Of a stretch of DNA of 64,000 bases, positions 24,675-33,614 are shown piece by piece. Under the pieces are notes generated by a model. It did not search any database. It was not told where the DNA came from and was given only the letters and a program-made list of their open reading frames with translations. This DNA comes from an uncultured Bacteroidales bacterium (GTDB taxonomy: Bacteria > Bacteroidota > Bacteroidia > Bacteroidales > UBA932): NCBI GenBank assembly GCA_934725015.1, contig CAKVAS010000009.1, positions 1 through 64,000 on the forward strand, written 5' to 3'. Made by a program: the position numbers and the translations under genes. The number at the start of each line of letters is the position of its first letter. The stretch's first letter is position 1.

Positions 24675-26270
24675 ATGACCATGAACTGCATATTGTCCTC
24701 CCGGCTGCACCCGACCATTTCTCACAGGCTTGCTCCTGTGTGCGCGGCCTTGTGCCTTAGCCTGCTCTTTCCGAGTCTTGTTTCCTGCAACGGCTACGAC
24801 GGCCGTCTGAAGGGACTTGACAATACAATCGTCCGTCAGAACGAGTACCGCGACTCCGTCGAGCGCCGCATAGTCACGCTCGGGCAGGTTTTTGAAGCCG
24901 CCCCTACGGATTCCCTGAAATGGGAGGCGGCGCGGCGGATTTATCAGTGCAGCATCCACTGGAGCCGCGACACGGTGTTCCGCTACCAGCATCTGATGGA
25001 AACGCTCGCCTCCGACAGCCGCCAGGCGCTGTTCTCGCGCATGGCCAAGGTCCGCATCCTGCTCGACAAGAATGAGAACGCCCTCGCGGAAAGGCTTTTC
25101 CTCGACACCGACACTTTCGCAATGAGCGGCGAGAGACCTCTTCTTCTGGAGTGGCTGCGGTGCCGCATGGTTCTCTACACGGAACTTGCTTCGGACTCCG
25201 TTTCGGAAGCGGAGGTGCTGCGGTACGGTGAAACCGTCTCACAGACCCGCCGGCGCTATCTCGGCATCGACTCCACCTCCTTCTATGCACGGAGGGTTAA
25301 GGCTCAGCTGCTGCGTGACGAGGGCGAGACCGCGGCCGCTCTCGAAGCCTTCGTGCGGCTCTATGAAGAGGAGGATGTCCACCACTCCAAGGCTTCGGCC
25401 GCCTACAGCATCTCCAGGATATATGAGGCGGCCGGTGAGGATGAACTCCGCTTCGACTGGCTCGTGCGCAGCGCGGAACAGGACTTCAAGGCTGCTGAGA
25501 GAGGCTATATGTCCCTCTACGAACTCGCCCTGATGCTCTACGACCGGGGACAGTACCGCAGGGCGGAGCGTTACATCAGCCAGAACCTGATGGACGTGAC
25601 TGCCGGCAACTTCAGCAAGCGCCTGCTCAACTCGGGGAAGGCCAATCTCATCATCACCGAGGCCTCACGCCGCGTCGAACGCAACCGCTTCATCTATCTC
25701 ACAATCGGAGCCGGTTTCGTGTTCCTGCTGCTTGTGGTCATATTCATCCTTTTCCAGCGTGGAATCCGTCTGCAGCGTGGTCTTGAGGACACCAACCGGA
25801 AGCTGACCGACGCGAACAAGATTAAGAACGGCTATGTCTTCCGCTACATGGAGCTTGCCCTCCATTTCATCGACCGCATAGGGGAGACCCGCAACGACCT
25901 CCGCGCCATCGGCAAGTCCGAGGGCTTCGACGCTGTCATGAAGGCGCTCCGTTCCCCGTCCATGATGTACCGCGAGTACGAGGACTACTACCGGGTCTTT
26001 GACGAGACCTTCCTCGGTCTCTATCCGGACTTCGTCGAGAAGGTGAACGAACTGCTTTCGGAGGACTGCCGCTTTGTCGTTCCAGAAAACGGGGCGCTCC
26101 CCACGGAACTGCGGATGCTCGCCGCCATCCGAATCGGAATCACCGGGAGCGGCCAGATTGCCAAGTTCCTCAAGTGTTCCCCGAACACGGTCTATACCTA
26201 CCGCGCGAAGCTCAAGCGCGCCGCCCTCTGCCCGAAGGAGGAATTTGAGGCAAGAATCTTCCTCATTTAG
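24675..26270 (+). CDS. DUF6377-type membrane sensor-regulator with TPR-like region
   Basis: A 531-residue protein. The N-terminus carries a signal peptide with a lipobox-like LVSC. The periplasmic part is helical with TPR-like segments (for example RYGETVSQTRRRYLGI and AAYSISRIYEAAGEDELRF). One membrane helix, FIYLTIGAGFVFLLLVVIFI (about residues 335-355), is followed by a coiled coil and a DUF6377 C-terminal part. The last 50 residues hold a helix-turn-helix (SGQIAKFLKCSPNTVYTYRAKLKR). It probably senses an envelope signal and binds DNA directly. Its position between the divergent fimbrial operon and the SusC gene makes either a target. The start could be 24675 or 24681. Confidence 0.83.
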   Translation: MTMNCILSSRLHPTISHRLAPVCAALCLSLLFPSLVSCNGYDGRLKGLDNTIVRQNEYRDSVERRIVTLGQVFEAAPTDSLKWEAARRIYQCSIHWSRDTVFRYQHLMETLASDSRQALFSRMAKVRILLDKNENALAERLFLDTDTFAMSGERPLLLEWLRCRMVLYTELASDSVSEAEVLRYGETVSQTRRRYLGIDSTSFYARRVKAQLLRDEGETAAALEAFVRLYEEEDVHHSKASAAYSISRIYEAAGEDELRFDWLVRSAEQDFKAAERGYMSLYELALMLYDRGQYRRAERYISQNLMDVTAGNFSKRLLNSGKANLIITEASRRVERNRFIYLTIGAGFVFLLLVVIFILFQRGIRLQRGLEDTNRKLTDANKIKNGYVFRYMELALHFIDRIGETRNDLRAIGKSEGFDAVMKALRSPSMMYREYEDYYRVFDETFLGLYPDFVEKVNELLSEDCRFVVPENGALPTELRMLAAIRIGITGSGQIAKFLKCSPNTVYTYRAKLKRAALCPKEEFEARIFLI

Positions 26271-26305
26271 TTCTGAAATTACCTGAAAATCGCCGTTACC
26301 GGCCA

Positions 26306-26353
26306 GAATATAGACTCCAAAACCTCAAAAAATGATTAACGGAGTCTATATTC
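26306..26353. repeat. 13-bp perfect inverted repeat between the DUF6377 gene and susC
   Basis: GAATATAGACTCC (26306-26318) and GGAGTCTATATTC (26341-26353) are perfect complements around 22 bases. The stem begins 35 bases after the regulator stop. No T run follows on either strand, so it is a poor terminator; an operator or mRNA-processing hairpin is possible. A TATATTTG box (26448-26455) about 100 bases before susC could be the susC -7 element, but no well-spaced -33 is visible. Confidence 0.6.
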
Positions 26354-26556
26354 AAGCATGGTGACGCTGCTCGCGCTGCGTTGGGTTATATTGTTGATTG
26401 ATAATTTGTTGTATCTTGTTTAACGAAAATATAACCTTTATTTAATCTATATTTGATTGCCGGCCTCTATCTTTTTTCTCAGGAAATTTCCAATTTTGCA
26501 GAAACCAATTTGCAGACACCGGTCTGCGGAAAAAACAACTAATAACATCTCATTCC

Positions 26557-29500
26557 ATGAAGATACGGTTAATGATAGTTTCAGTGATCGCTGTCCTTCT
26601 TTCTGCCGTCCCTTTCGCGGGGGCGTACGCGCAGAATGACCACACAATACAGAAGGACGGGCGGTTTTCTGTTTCGGGAACCGTCGTCGATGACGGCGGG
26701 GAACCCCTCACCGGAGCCTTCGTGATGGTTGTCGGCACCTCTGCCGGAACGACCACCGACGCGAAGGGCGAGTTCACAATCAGCAATGTGCCTGCGGGCG
26801 CGGTGCTCGAAGTCCAGTTTCTCGGATTCGCGAACAGCCGCGTGAATGCCGTTAAGGGCAAGAAAGTCACCGTGGCGATGTTTCCGGACAGCAACCTCAC
26901 CCTGAACGAGGCTGTGACCATCGCCTATGGTTCGGTGCGCAGGCAGGATCTTACGGGCTCCGTGACCAACGTGAAGATGGCCGACATCAAGGACGCTCCT
27001 GTCCTTTCCGTCGATCAGGCCCTTCAGGGGCGCATCGCGGGCGCGGACATCATGTCAACCACCGGCGAGCCGGGCGCTTCGACTTCCATCCGCATCCGCG
27101 GAACGCGCTCGATTATCGCTTCCAATGAGCCTCTCATCGTCGTCGATGGCGTGATGGACGCTGTCTCGGACCTCGGTGACCTCAACTCCGCCGACATCGA
27201 GTCCATATCGGTCCTCAAGGACGCATCCTCGACGGCGATTTACGGTTCCAAGGGCTCCAACGGAGTCATTATCGTCACCACCAAGCAGGGCAACACCGGC
27301 GACCGTCCGCGCATCACCTTCAAGGCGGAGGCCGGAATCAGCCAGCTTCCTAAGGGACTGGATCTTATGAAGGCCTATGAATATGCCCAGTACCGCAACG
27401 ACATCGCCTATTTCATCGGTTCCAACGAGGATGCGGTCGATGGCGCACCGCTTTCCAAATATCCCTACAAGAACCCTCTCTCGCTCGGCGACGGCACGGA
27501 TTGGATAGGCGAAATCATGCGCACCGCGGTCTATCAGAACTACAACCTCTCCGTCAGCGGAGGCTCCAAGGGCAGCAACTACTACGCCTCCTTCGGCTAC
27601 AACGACACCCAGGGTATCGTGAAGAACACCGGTCAGAGGCGCTACACCGGACGAATCAATCTCGACCGCCAGCTCTACAAATGGATGAAGGCCGGCTACA
27701 AGGGTTCGTTCACCTACCGCCATCAGGACAAGAACGTCGCGTCCATCGGAGGCACGGGCATCCGCTCCACGATGTATCTCAGCCCGCTGCTCAAGACCAC
27801 CGACTACAGCATCATGGACGACGAGAACGGCGTGTCTTCGACATATAACCCACCGACGGCGCTCATCGCCCTCAAGACCAGCTACATAAACAAGGTTTCC
27901 CAAAACCATTCGGTCTATCTGGAGATTGAACCGGTGAAGAACCTCAGGCTGCGCAGCAGCAACTCGTTCTACGGCTATCAGTCGCACAATTTCGTCTATA
28001 GCCCAAGTTCCCTTCCGGCAAAGAACCCGGGCGAGGGAGGCGACGCCACGAGGTCCGAGCGCGACGACATGACGCTTTCTTCTGAGAACACGATTACCTA
28101 TAACATCAAGAGCGGAGGACATAAATTCGATGTTCTCGGAGGTTTCACCGCCTACCGCTATGTCTCCAACTCCCTCGGACTCACCGGCTCGGGCTATCTC
28201 GTGGATTCCGTAAAATGGAACAACATGGGCGGCGTGACCGACAAGAACACCCTCGTTCCGTCATCATCTACGCTCAAGACCACGAAGATGTCCGTTCTCG
28301 CACGCGCCAACTGGAGCTATCGCTCGCGCTACTACATCACTGTGACGGGCCGTGCCGACGGGGCCTCCAACTTCGCGGCGAACAACAAGTGGGGATTCTT
28401 CCCGTCCGCCGCCCTCAAGTGGAATATCAAGAACGAGAAGTTCCTCAAGAGAGTCAGGTGGATTGACGACCTCGCCCTCCGTTTCAGCGCCGGACGCACC
28501 GGAAACGACGCGGTCGATGCCTACAGGAGTCTCGAAAGGCTCGCCACCAACTCCAAGGGCTACATCTTCGGAGGCAGTCAGGAGGCGGCCTATTACCGCG
28601 GGCAGCTTCCGAGCCCGGACCTCACCTGGGAGAAGACCGACCTCTACAACCTCGCTGTCGATATGTCCTTCTTCAACAGCCGCCTCAACATCACGGCCGA
28701 GGGCTATGTTTCGAAGACCCGTGACCTTCTCATGGAGGTGCAGGTGGCTGACCAGACAGGTTTCAGCTCGCATTTCGTGAACCTCGGAAACACATCCAAC
28801 TACGGGGCCGAGCTCTCCATCGAGAGCCGCAACATCGTGCGCCGCAACTTCACATGGACAACGAACCTCACCTTCTCGCACAACACTCAGACCGTCGATG
28901 ACATAGGCACTTCGGAGTACATCTCGGTGGCCGACTCCGGCGGAAACAACCCGTTCATGATGCACGGCTTCGTGAAGGGCTATCCGCTCAACTCCCTCTG
29001 GGGATTCCGCTACGCCGGCGTATGGCATAACCTCGATGAATTCAAGCGCAACGAGGTCACCCACGCCTACACTTCCGCGTCCGTCCTGACCGAGGCCAAC
29101 TACGCCTCCTATCTCGGAACGCCTCGTTACCACGACATCAACGGCGACGGCACCCTTGACCAGGACGACCTCGTCTATCTCGGCAACGCCGACCCGTGGC
29201 TCTACGGCGGATTCCAGAACACCTTCACGTTCTTCGGCAACCTCAAATTGGGAGTCTATATCGCATATTCCTTCGGAGGCAAGCTCTACAACTTCTCCGA
29301 GCTCTATATGGCCGGCGGAAACAACACCAACCAGTACCGCTACATGGTGAACTCCTGGCATCCTGTCCGCAACCCCGATTCAGACCTTCCGCGTGCCGGA
29401 GGTTCGATGAGCAAGGACGTGCCGAGCGACAGGATGGTCTATGACGCATCCTACATAAGGCTCAAGAATGTCTCCCTCGGCTACACATTCGACCTTTCCG

Positions 29501-29697
29501 AAAAGCTCAAGTGGATGAGGGACATCACCCTGAGCGTCAGCGGCGAGAACCTGCTTCTGTGGAAGAAATATAACGGATTTGACCCGGATGTTTCCTATTC
29601 CGGCTCCGACAGCGAGTCTTCGACCCTGCGCCGTCTCGACATGGGCGCATATCCTAAGGCCCGCACCATAGTCTTCAGCATTCAGGCAAGATTCTAA
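26557..29697 (+). CDS. SusC/RagA-family TonB-dependent outer-membrane transporter
   Basis: A 1046-residue outer-membrane protein with signal peptide MKIRLMIVSVIAVLLSAVPF. It has an N-terminal carboxypeptidase-regulatory-like domain (SVSGTVVDDGGEPLTGAFV), the SusC plug signature (VDQALQGRIAGADIMSTTGEPG, IRIRGTRSI, SISVLKDASSTAIYGSKGSNGVI) and a 22-strand barrel ending in an aromatic-rich strand. It imports oligomers across the outer membrane with the adjacent SusD protein, driven by TonB. The SusD gene starts 49 bases downstream. It is the first gene of the predicted glycan-utilisation operon. Confidence 0.97.
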   Translation: MKIRLMIVSVIAVLLSAVPFAGAYAQNDHTIQKDGRFSVSGTVVDDGGEPLTGAFVMVVGTSAGTTTDAKGEFTISNVPAGAVLEVQFLGFANSRVNAVKGKKVTVAMFPDSNLTLNEAVTIAYGSVRRQDLTGSVTNVKMADIKDAPVLSVDQALQGRIAGADIMSTTGEPGASTSIRIRGTRSIIASNEPLIVVDGVMDAVSDLGDLNSADIESISVLKDASSTAIYGSKGSNGVIIVTTKQGNTGDRPRITFKAEAGISQLPKGLDLMKAYEYAQYRNDIAYFIGSNEDAVDGAPLSKYPYKNPLSLGDGTDWIGEIMRTAVYQNYNLSVSGGSKGSNYYASFGYNDTQGIVKNTGQRRYTGRINLDRQLYKWMKAGYKGSFTYRHQDKNVASIGGTGIRSTMYLSPLLKTTDYSIMDDENGVSSTYNPPTALIALKTSYINKVSQNHSVYLEIEPVKNLRLRSSNSFYGYQSHNFVYSPSSLPAKNPGEGGDATRSERDDMTLSSENTITYNIKSGGHKFDVLGGFTAYRYVSNSLGLTGSGYLVDSVKWNNMGGVTDKNTLVPSSSTLKTTKMSVLARANWSYRSRYYITVTGRADGASNFAANNKWGFFPSAALKWNIKNEKFLKRVRWIDDLALRFSAGRTGNDAVDAYRSLERLATNSKGYIFGGSQEAAYYRGQLPSPDLTWEKTDLYNLAVDMSFFNSRLNITAEGYVSKTRDLLMEVQVADQTGFSSHFVNLGNTSNYGAELSIESRNIVRRNFTWTTNLTFSHNTQTVDDIGTSEYISVADSGGNNPFMMHGFVKGYPLNSLWGFRYAGVWHNLDEFKRNEVTHAYTSASVLTEANYASYLGTPRYHDINGDGTLDQDDLVYLGNADPWLYGGFQNTFTFFGNLKLGVYIAYSFGGKLYNFSELYMAGGNNTNQYRYMVNSWHPVRNPDSDLPRAGGSMSKDVPSDRMVYDASYIRLKNVSLGYTFDLSEKLKWMRDITLSVSGENLLLWKKYNGFDPDVSYSGSDSESSTLRRLDMGAYPKARTIVFSIQARF

Positions 29698-29732
29698 GAT
29701 CATGCGAGATTATAGGATCATGCGAGATTATA
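29698..29732 (+). repeat. Tandem 17-bp duplication between susC and susD
   Basis: GATCATGCGAGATTATA occurs at 29698-29714 and 29716-29732, an 18-bp period. It sits directly after the susC stop. It makes spurious in-frame ATGs upstream of the susD start at 29747, and looks like a small local duplication. Confidence 0.8.
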
Positions 29733-29746
29733 AAAACCGACAGATT

Positions 29747-31255
29747 ATGAAACTGAAAAATATCATATTGCCATTGTTGGCGGTCTCTCTCCTTCCTTCG
29801 TGCAGTCTGAAGGAGGACGACTCGACCTTCGCCACTTCAGGGAACTTCTACAAGAACGCGCAGCAGTGCCGTGCGGCCCTGAACACCTGCTACATCCCGA
29901 TGAAGGACATGTATTCCTACAAGATGCTGCTCGCCACCGAGTGTGTCACAGACCTCGCCTACTCGCGCTCATCGACTCAGGACGCATTCCTCGACATCTC
30001 TCCGGCCAACCCGCGCTTCGGAGCCGATGTCTGGAAAAGCGGCTATCAGGGAGTGCGCTGGTGTAACGGGGCCATTGCCGGCATCGAGGGCTCTTCCCTC
30101 GCCGACGACGTGAAGGCTCCGCTCGTGGCAGAAGGCAAGATTATGAGGGCGTTCTATTACTGGATTCTCACCTGCTTTTTCGGGGACGTGCCTTTCTACA
30201 CGGAGGACGTCGCCGACGAGGCAGCCCTCGCGAAGGTCGCGAAGCTTCCGAGAATGTCGGCCGTGGAAACCCGTGATTGGCTCATAGAAGACCTTCAGGC
30301 CTGCCTCCCGTCACTTTCCAAGGTTCGCTCCAGCGAGATTTCCGACAACAGGGTCGGCGCGGCCGTCGGCTATGTGCTGCTCTCGAAGCTCGCACAGTGG
30401 AACGAGAGGTGGGACGTGTCGCTCGCGGCCTGCAAGGAGGTCGAGTCCATTTACGGCAGTCTCGACCAGTACCCTATCTCCGACATTCCGTTCCGCATGA
30501 AGAACACTCCCGAGTCCATACTCGAGGTTCAGCACACCTACTCCGCCGCCGGGCTGAGCTACACCTCCAATGTCGCCTGTCTCTGTATGCCGTACAAGCG
30601 CAGCGGCAATAAGTATGACGGCGTGGTCATCGAGGAACTCGGTTCCAACGCCACTGCATACGCCCCGGCACAGGCGAACGGCTACACCGTCAGCACACTC
30701 TATCCCCTCGACGAGGCCAATCCGTCCGCGACGGACAAGAGGCGCGCGATGACCATAGTCCAGGAGTGGAACGGTCAGGAATTCAACTCCATAAACACGA
30801 AATCGACGACGGCATTCTTCGGCCCGAAGTTCTGGTGTCCGAATATGCAGACCAACCACGATTCGAACAATTACAAGATTTTCCGCTACGCCGACGTCAT
30901 TCTCATGATGGCCGAGGCCCACTGCATGCTTCAGGACGACATGGACGAGGCCCTGCGCTATCTGAACATGACAAAGACACGCGCCGGCATACGCGAATAC
31001 TCCCGCCGTGACTGGAAGCGCATCATGGAGGAAGTCAAGGTCGAGAGGGGACGCGAGCTCTTCGGCGAGTTCCAGAGGAAGTTCGACCTCGTGCGCTGGG
31101 GAACATGGTACGAGGTGACTGAGTCCCAGACCCGTTCGACCCGAATTAAGGAGAACATACTTCCGTGCCACCGCTACTATCCGATTCCTGCCGTGCAGGT
31201 CTCCTACTCCGGCGGTGCGCTCGACAACAACGAATACGCGCAGTACGGAAGATGA
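29747..31255 (+). CDS. SusD/RagB-family nutrient-binding lipoprotein
   Basis: A 502-residue surface lipoprotein with signal peptide MKLKNIILPLLAVSLLPSC. It has the SusD layout: an N-terminal TPR-like block (NFYKNAQQCRAALNTCY), the YPMGA-like helix pairs (AFYYWILTCFFGDVPFYTED) and the C-terminal RYADVILMMAEAHCML and RGRELFGEFQRKFDLVRWG segments. SusD proteins cap the SusC barrel and bind the glycan. The start at 29747 gives a proper lipoprotein signal; earlier in-frame ATGs come from the 17-bp duplication. It is co-transcribed with the SusC gene. Confidence 0.96.
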   Translation: MKLKNIILPLLAVSLLPSCSLKEDDSTFATSGNFYKNAQQCRAALNTCYIPMKDMYSYKMLLATECVTDLAYSRSSTQDAFLDISPANPRFGADVWKSGYQGVRWCNGAIAGIEGSSLADDVKAPLVAEGKIMRAFYYWILTCFFGDVPFYTEDVADEAALAKVAKLPRMSAVETRDWLIEDLQACLPSLSKVRSSEISDNRVGAAVGYVLLSKLAQWNERWDVSLAACKEVESIYGSLDQYPISDIPFRMKNTPESILEVQHTYSAAGLSYTSNVACLCMPYKRSGNKYDGVVIEELGSNATAYAPAQANGYTVSTLYPLDEANPSATDKRRAMTIVQEWNGQEFNSINTKSTTAFFGPKFWCPNMQTNHDSNNYKIFRYADVILMMAEAHCMLQDDMDEALRYLNMTKTRAGIREYSRRDWKRIMEEVKVERGRELFGEFQRKFDLVRWGTWYEVTESQTRSTRIKENILPCHRYYPIPAVQVSYSGGALDNNEYAQYGR

Positions 31256-31311
31256 GGAAGCGATTGAGGGAGTGATGATGAAAATTGATTATACACTGCA
31301 TAATTGAATAT

Positions 31312-33609
31312 ATGAATATGAAACCTGTTTTAAGAAAATGTCTCGCGGCAATGGCCGTCGCATCAGCGCTGCTTGCCGCATCCTGCCAGAAGGAGACCGA
31401 GTCTCCGACGACGATGACCCTGGCCGTGAACGACAACACCATAAACCTCGAAGCAAAGTCCGGCAAGGAGCACGTGCTCGTCTATGCGAAAGGGCAGTGG
31501 AACGCCGACTTCAAGGAGGCCGTCGAGTGGGCTGCCATCGAGGGCGGCAGCGGAAACGGCAACGGGGAGTTCATCCTCACTTATGAGAAGAACCCTGACA
31601 TCCTCCGCAGGGCGGAGATTCTGCTCACCGCTGCGGGAGTTGATAAGACCATAACCCTCACCGTGAACCAGGAAGGCGAGAAGGGGACTCCTAAGCTCGC
31701 GTTCGCCGAGAACGAGAAGGCCTACATCGCATGGGAGGTGAAGGACGCCATTGCGGTCGAGTCCAACATCGACCAGTCACTGATTAAGGCGGAATCATCG
31801 GTAGAGTGGATCGGCGGCCTTGAGCTCAAGGACGGGCAGCTCTCGTTCACCGTCGCCGAGAACACGACCGGCGAGCCTCGCAAGGGTGCGCTCACCGTTT
31901 CCTACACCGACATCGACGAGGCAGTTTATCGTGCGGTGGCCGAAATCACTCAGGGCTCGGAGCCTGGACATCTCACTCTGAACGAGACCGAGATGGCAAT
32001 CGAGGCCTTCGCCGGCACAAAGACCGTTCAGTGGGACTGCGCTCTCGGGACGTTCATGCCGGAACTTACCTCAAGCGTCACCTACGAGGGCAGCCAGAAG
32101 GACTGGATTAGCAATGTCACGCCGGCGGTCGATGCGCTTTCATTCGACGTTACTGACAATGAGACCAAGGAGGCCCGTACAGCCGTAATTAAGGTTGAGC
32201 TTGCGTCCAAGGGCATAGCCGTCAATCTCAAGGTCACTCAGGGCGTCAAGACCAGGCAGTACAGCTTTGAGGAGCTTCGCGCCGTTCTTTCAGCGGCCGG
32301 CGAGCAGACGTTTGAGGGCGACTGGTTCGAGGGCGTGGTGATTGCCGATGCCGGAAAGGAGAACATGGAGACCAATGCTATGACCTCCATTCCGTTTACA
32401 AACGAGGAATCCCAGATTACCAACTATGTCCAGTCCCTTGACGGCAAGTACGGAATGCGACTCAAGTTCACCACAGCTGCGGGCAACACTCTCAAGAAGG
32501 GCGACAAGGTGAAGATTTCTCTCGCCGGAACAACCCTCATCCGCGAGGACAACCCTGCCAGATACACTCTCAGGAACTTGACTGCCAATAATGTGACGGT
32601 TGAGGAGACTGTTTCGCTCAGCCCTCGTCAGAAGACGATTTCGGAACTGACGGATGACGACGTCTATACCTTGGTTACACTTCCTGACGTCGAGGTCACG
32701 TTCTGCTATGGTTCATGGGTGAATGCCCGCAAGGAATGGATTGCCGACAAGAGAATCAACTTCGACAACCGCATCCTGCGCGATGTGAAAGGCGATGAGA
32801 TAAGGATGATTGTGAACACGGATGTTCCGTGGTATATGACGACGGCCGGTGTTCCAAAGGGCTCGGGGCCTGTTTCCGGCGTGATTGTAAGCACGGAAAG
32901 CCCTTATTACGGTTCCGACATTCTCGGGAAATACCAGATTCGTCCGATGGAGCTTGCGGACATTGAAATCAAGGACGACGGCTTCAGCAAGATTCTGGTT
33001 GATTGGGACTATAAGGCAGGGTTCACCAAGGGAACTTCTTTGGCTGCGACAACAGGAACCGGAACAATGAAGACGGTGTCGAACATGGTGCAGACAAGTT
33101 CTCAGATGCAGTTCGGCGATGTCTCCTCTTTCCCGAAGAAAGACCCGAAGGCAATCAATGTCAATGACGGAACCTGGTGGAAGGACGGCGTTGCAAAGGA
33201 TGACGTGAGATTCCAGTTCTCTGCTTTGGAGGCCGCCGGGAAGAAGATGCACCTCTCGTTCGGAGCCTTTGTCGGAACCAATCAGGAGGATGCCACTTCC
33301 CAGGCTCCGGTACATTGGAGCGTCGAGTATTCGCTGGATGGAGGAACAAGCTTCACTACGGTAGAGACGGTTATGATTCGTCCTATGGGCGCGAAGGCTT
33401 CGAAACTCCTTTTCGTCCCGGCCTCAATAGACGACCAGTGCGTCGAGCTGCCTGATGAAATCGCAGGAAAGGACAATGTCATAATCCGCTTTATCGCGGC
33501 CGATGCTGCAACGGTTAATTGGAGCACAAAGGATTATTCCGCAACGGTTGCGGACGGAGGCAAGTTCCGTCTCGTGTTCGGAGCGCTTGCCGTGAAATAC
33601 AATAAATGA
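31312..33609 (+). CDS. BACON/DUF5689-domain surface lipoprotein
   Basis: A 765-residue lipoprotein (lipobox LAASC). At least two or three BACON-like repeats (each ending in a pattern like ITLTVNQEGEKGTP or VNLKVTQG) occupy residues 30-320. A DUF5689-type domain follows (FEELRAVLSAAGEQTFEGDWFEGVVI), and the C-terminal third is beta-rich (KLRFVFGALAVKY-type ending). BACON domains are thought to bind carbohydrate or mucin. The gene follows susD closely, as surface glycan-binding proteins usually do. The stop overlaps the next frame's ATG at 33606. Confidence 0.85.
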   Translation: MNMKPVLRKCLAAMAVASALLAASCQKETESPTTMTLAVNDNTINLEAKSGKEHVLVYAKGQWNADFKEAVEWAAIEGGSGNGNGEFILTYEKNPDILRRAEILLTAAGVDKTITLTVNQEGEKGTPKLAFAENEKAYIAWEVKDAIAVESNIDQSLIKAESSVEWIGGLELKDGQLSFTVAENTTGEPRKGALTVSYTDIDEAVYRAVAEITQGSEPGHLTLNETEMAIEAFAGTKTVQWDCALGTFMPELTSSVTYEGSQKDWISNVTPAVDALSFDVTDNETKEARTAVIKVELASKGIAVNLKVTQGVKTRQYSFEELRAVLSAAGEQTFEGDWFEGVVIADAGKENMETNAMTSIPFTNEESQITNYVQSLDGKYGMRLKFTTAAGNTLKKGDKVKISLAGTTLIREDNPARYTLRNLTANNVTVEETVSLSPRQKTISELTDDDVYTLVTLPDVEVTFCYGSWVNARKEWIADKRINFDNRILRDVKGDEIRMIVNTDVPWYMTTAGVPKGSGPVSGVIVSTESPYYGSDILGKYQIRPMELADIEIKDDGFSKILVDWDYKAGFTKGTSLAATTGTGTMKTVSNMVQTSSQMQFGDVSSFPKKDPKAINVNDGTWWKDGVAKDDVRFQFSALEAAGKKMHLSFGAFVGTNQEDATSQAPVHWSVEYSLDGGTSFTTVETVMIRPMGAKASKLLFVPASIDDQCVELPDEIAGKDNVIIRFIAADAATVNWSTKDYSATVADGGKFRLVFGALAVKYNK

Positions 33610-33614
33610 CAGAC

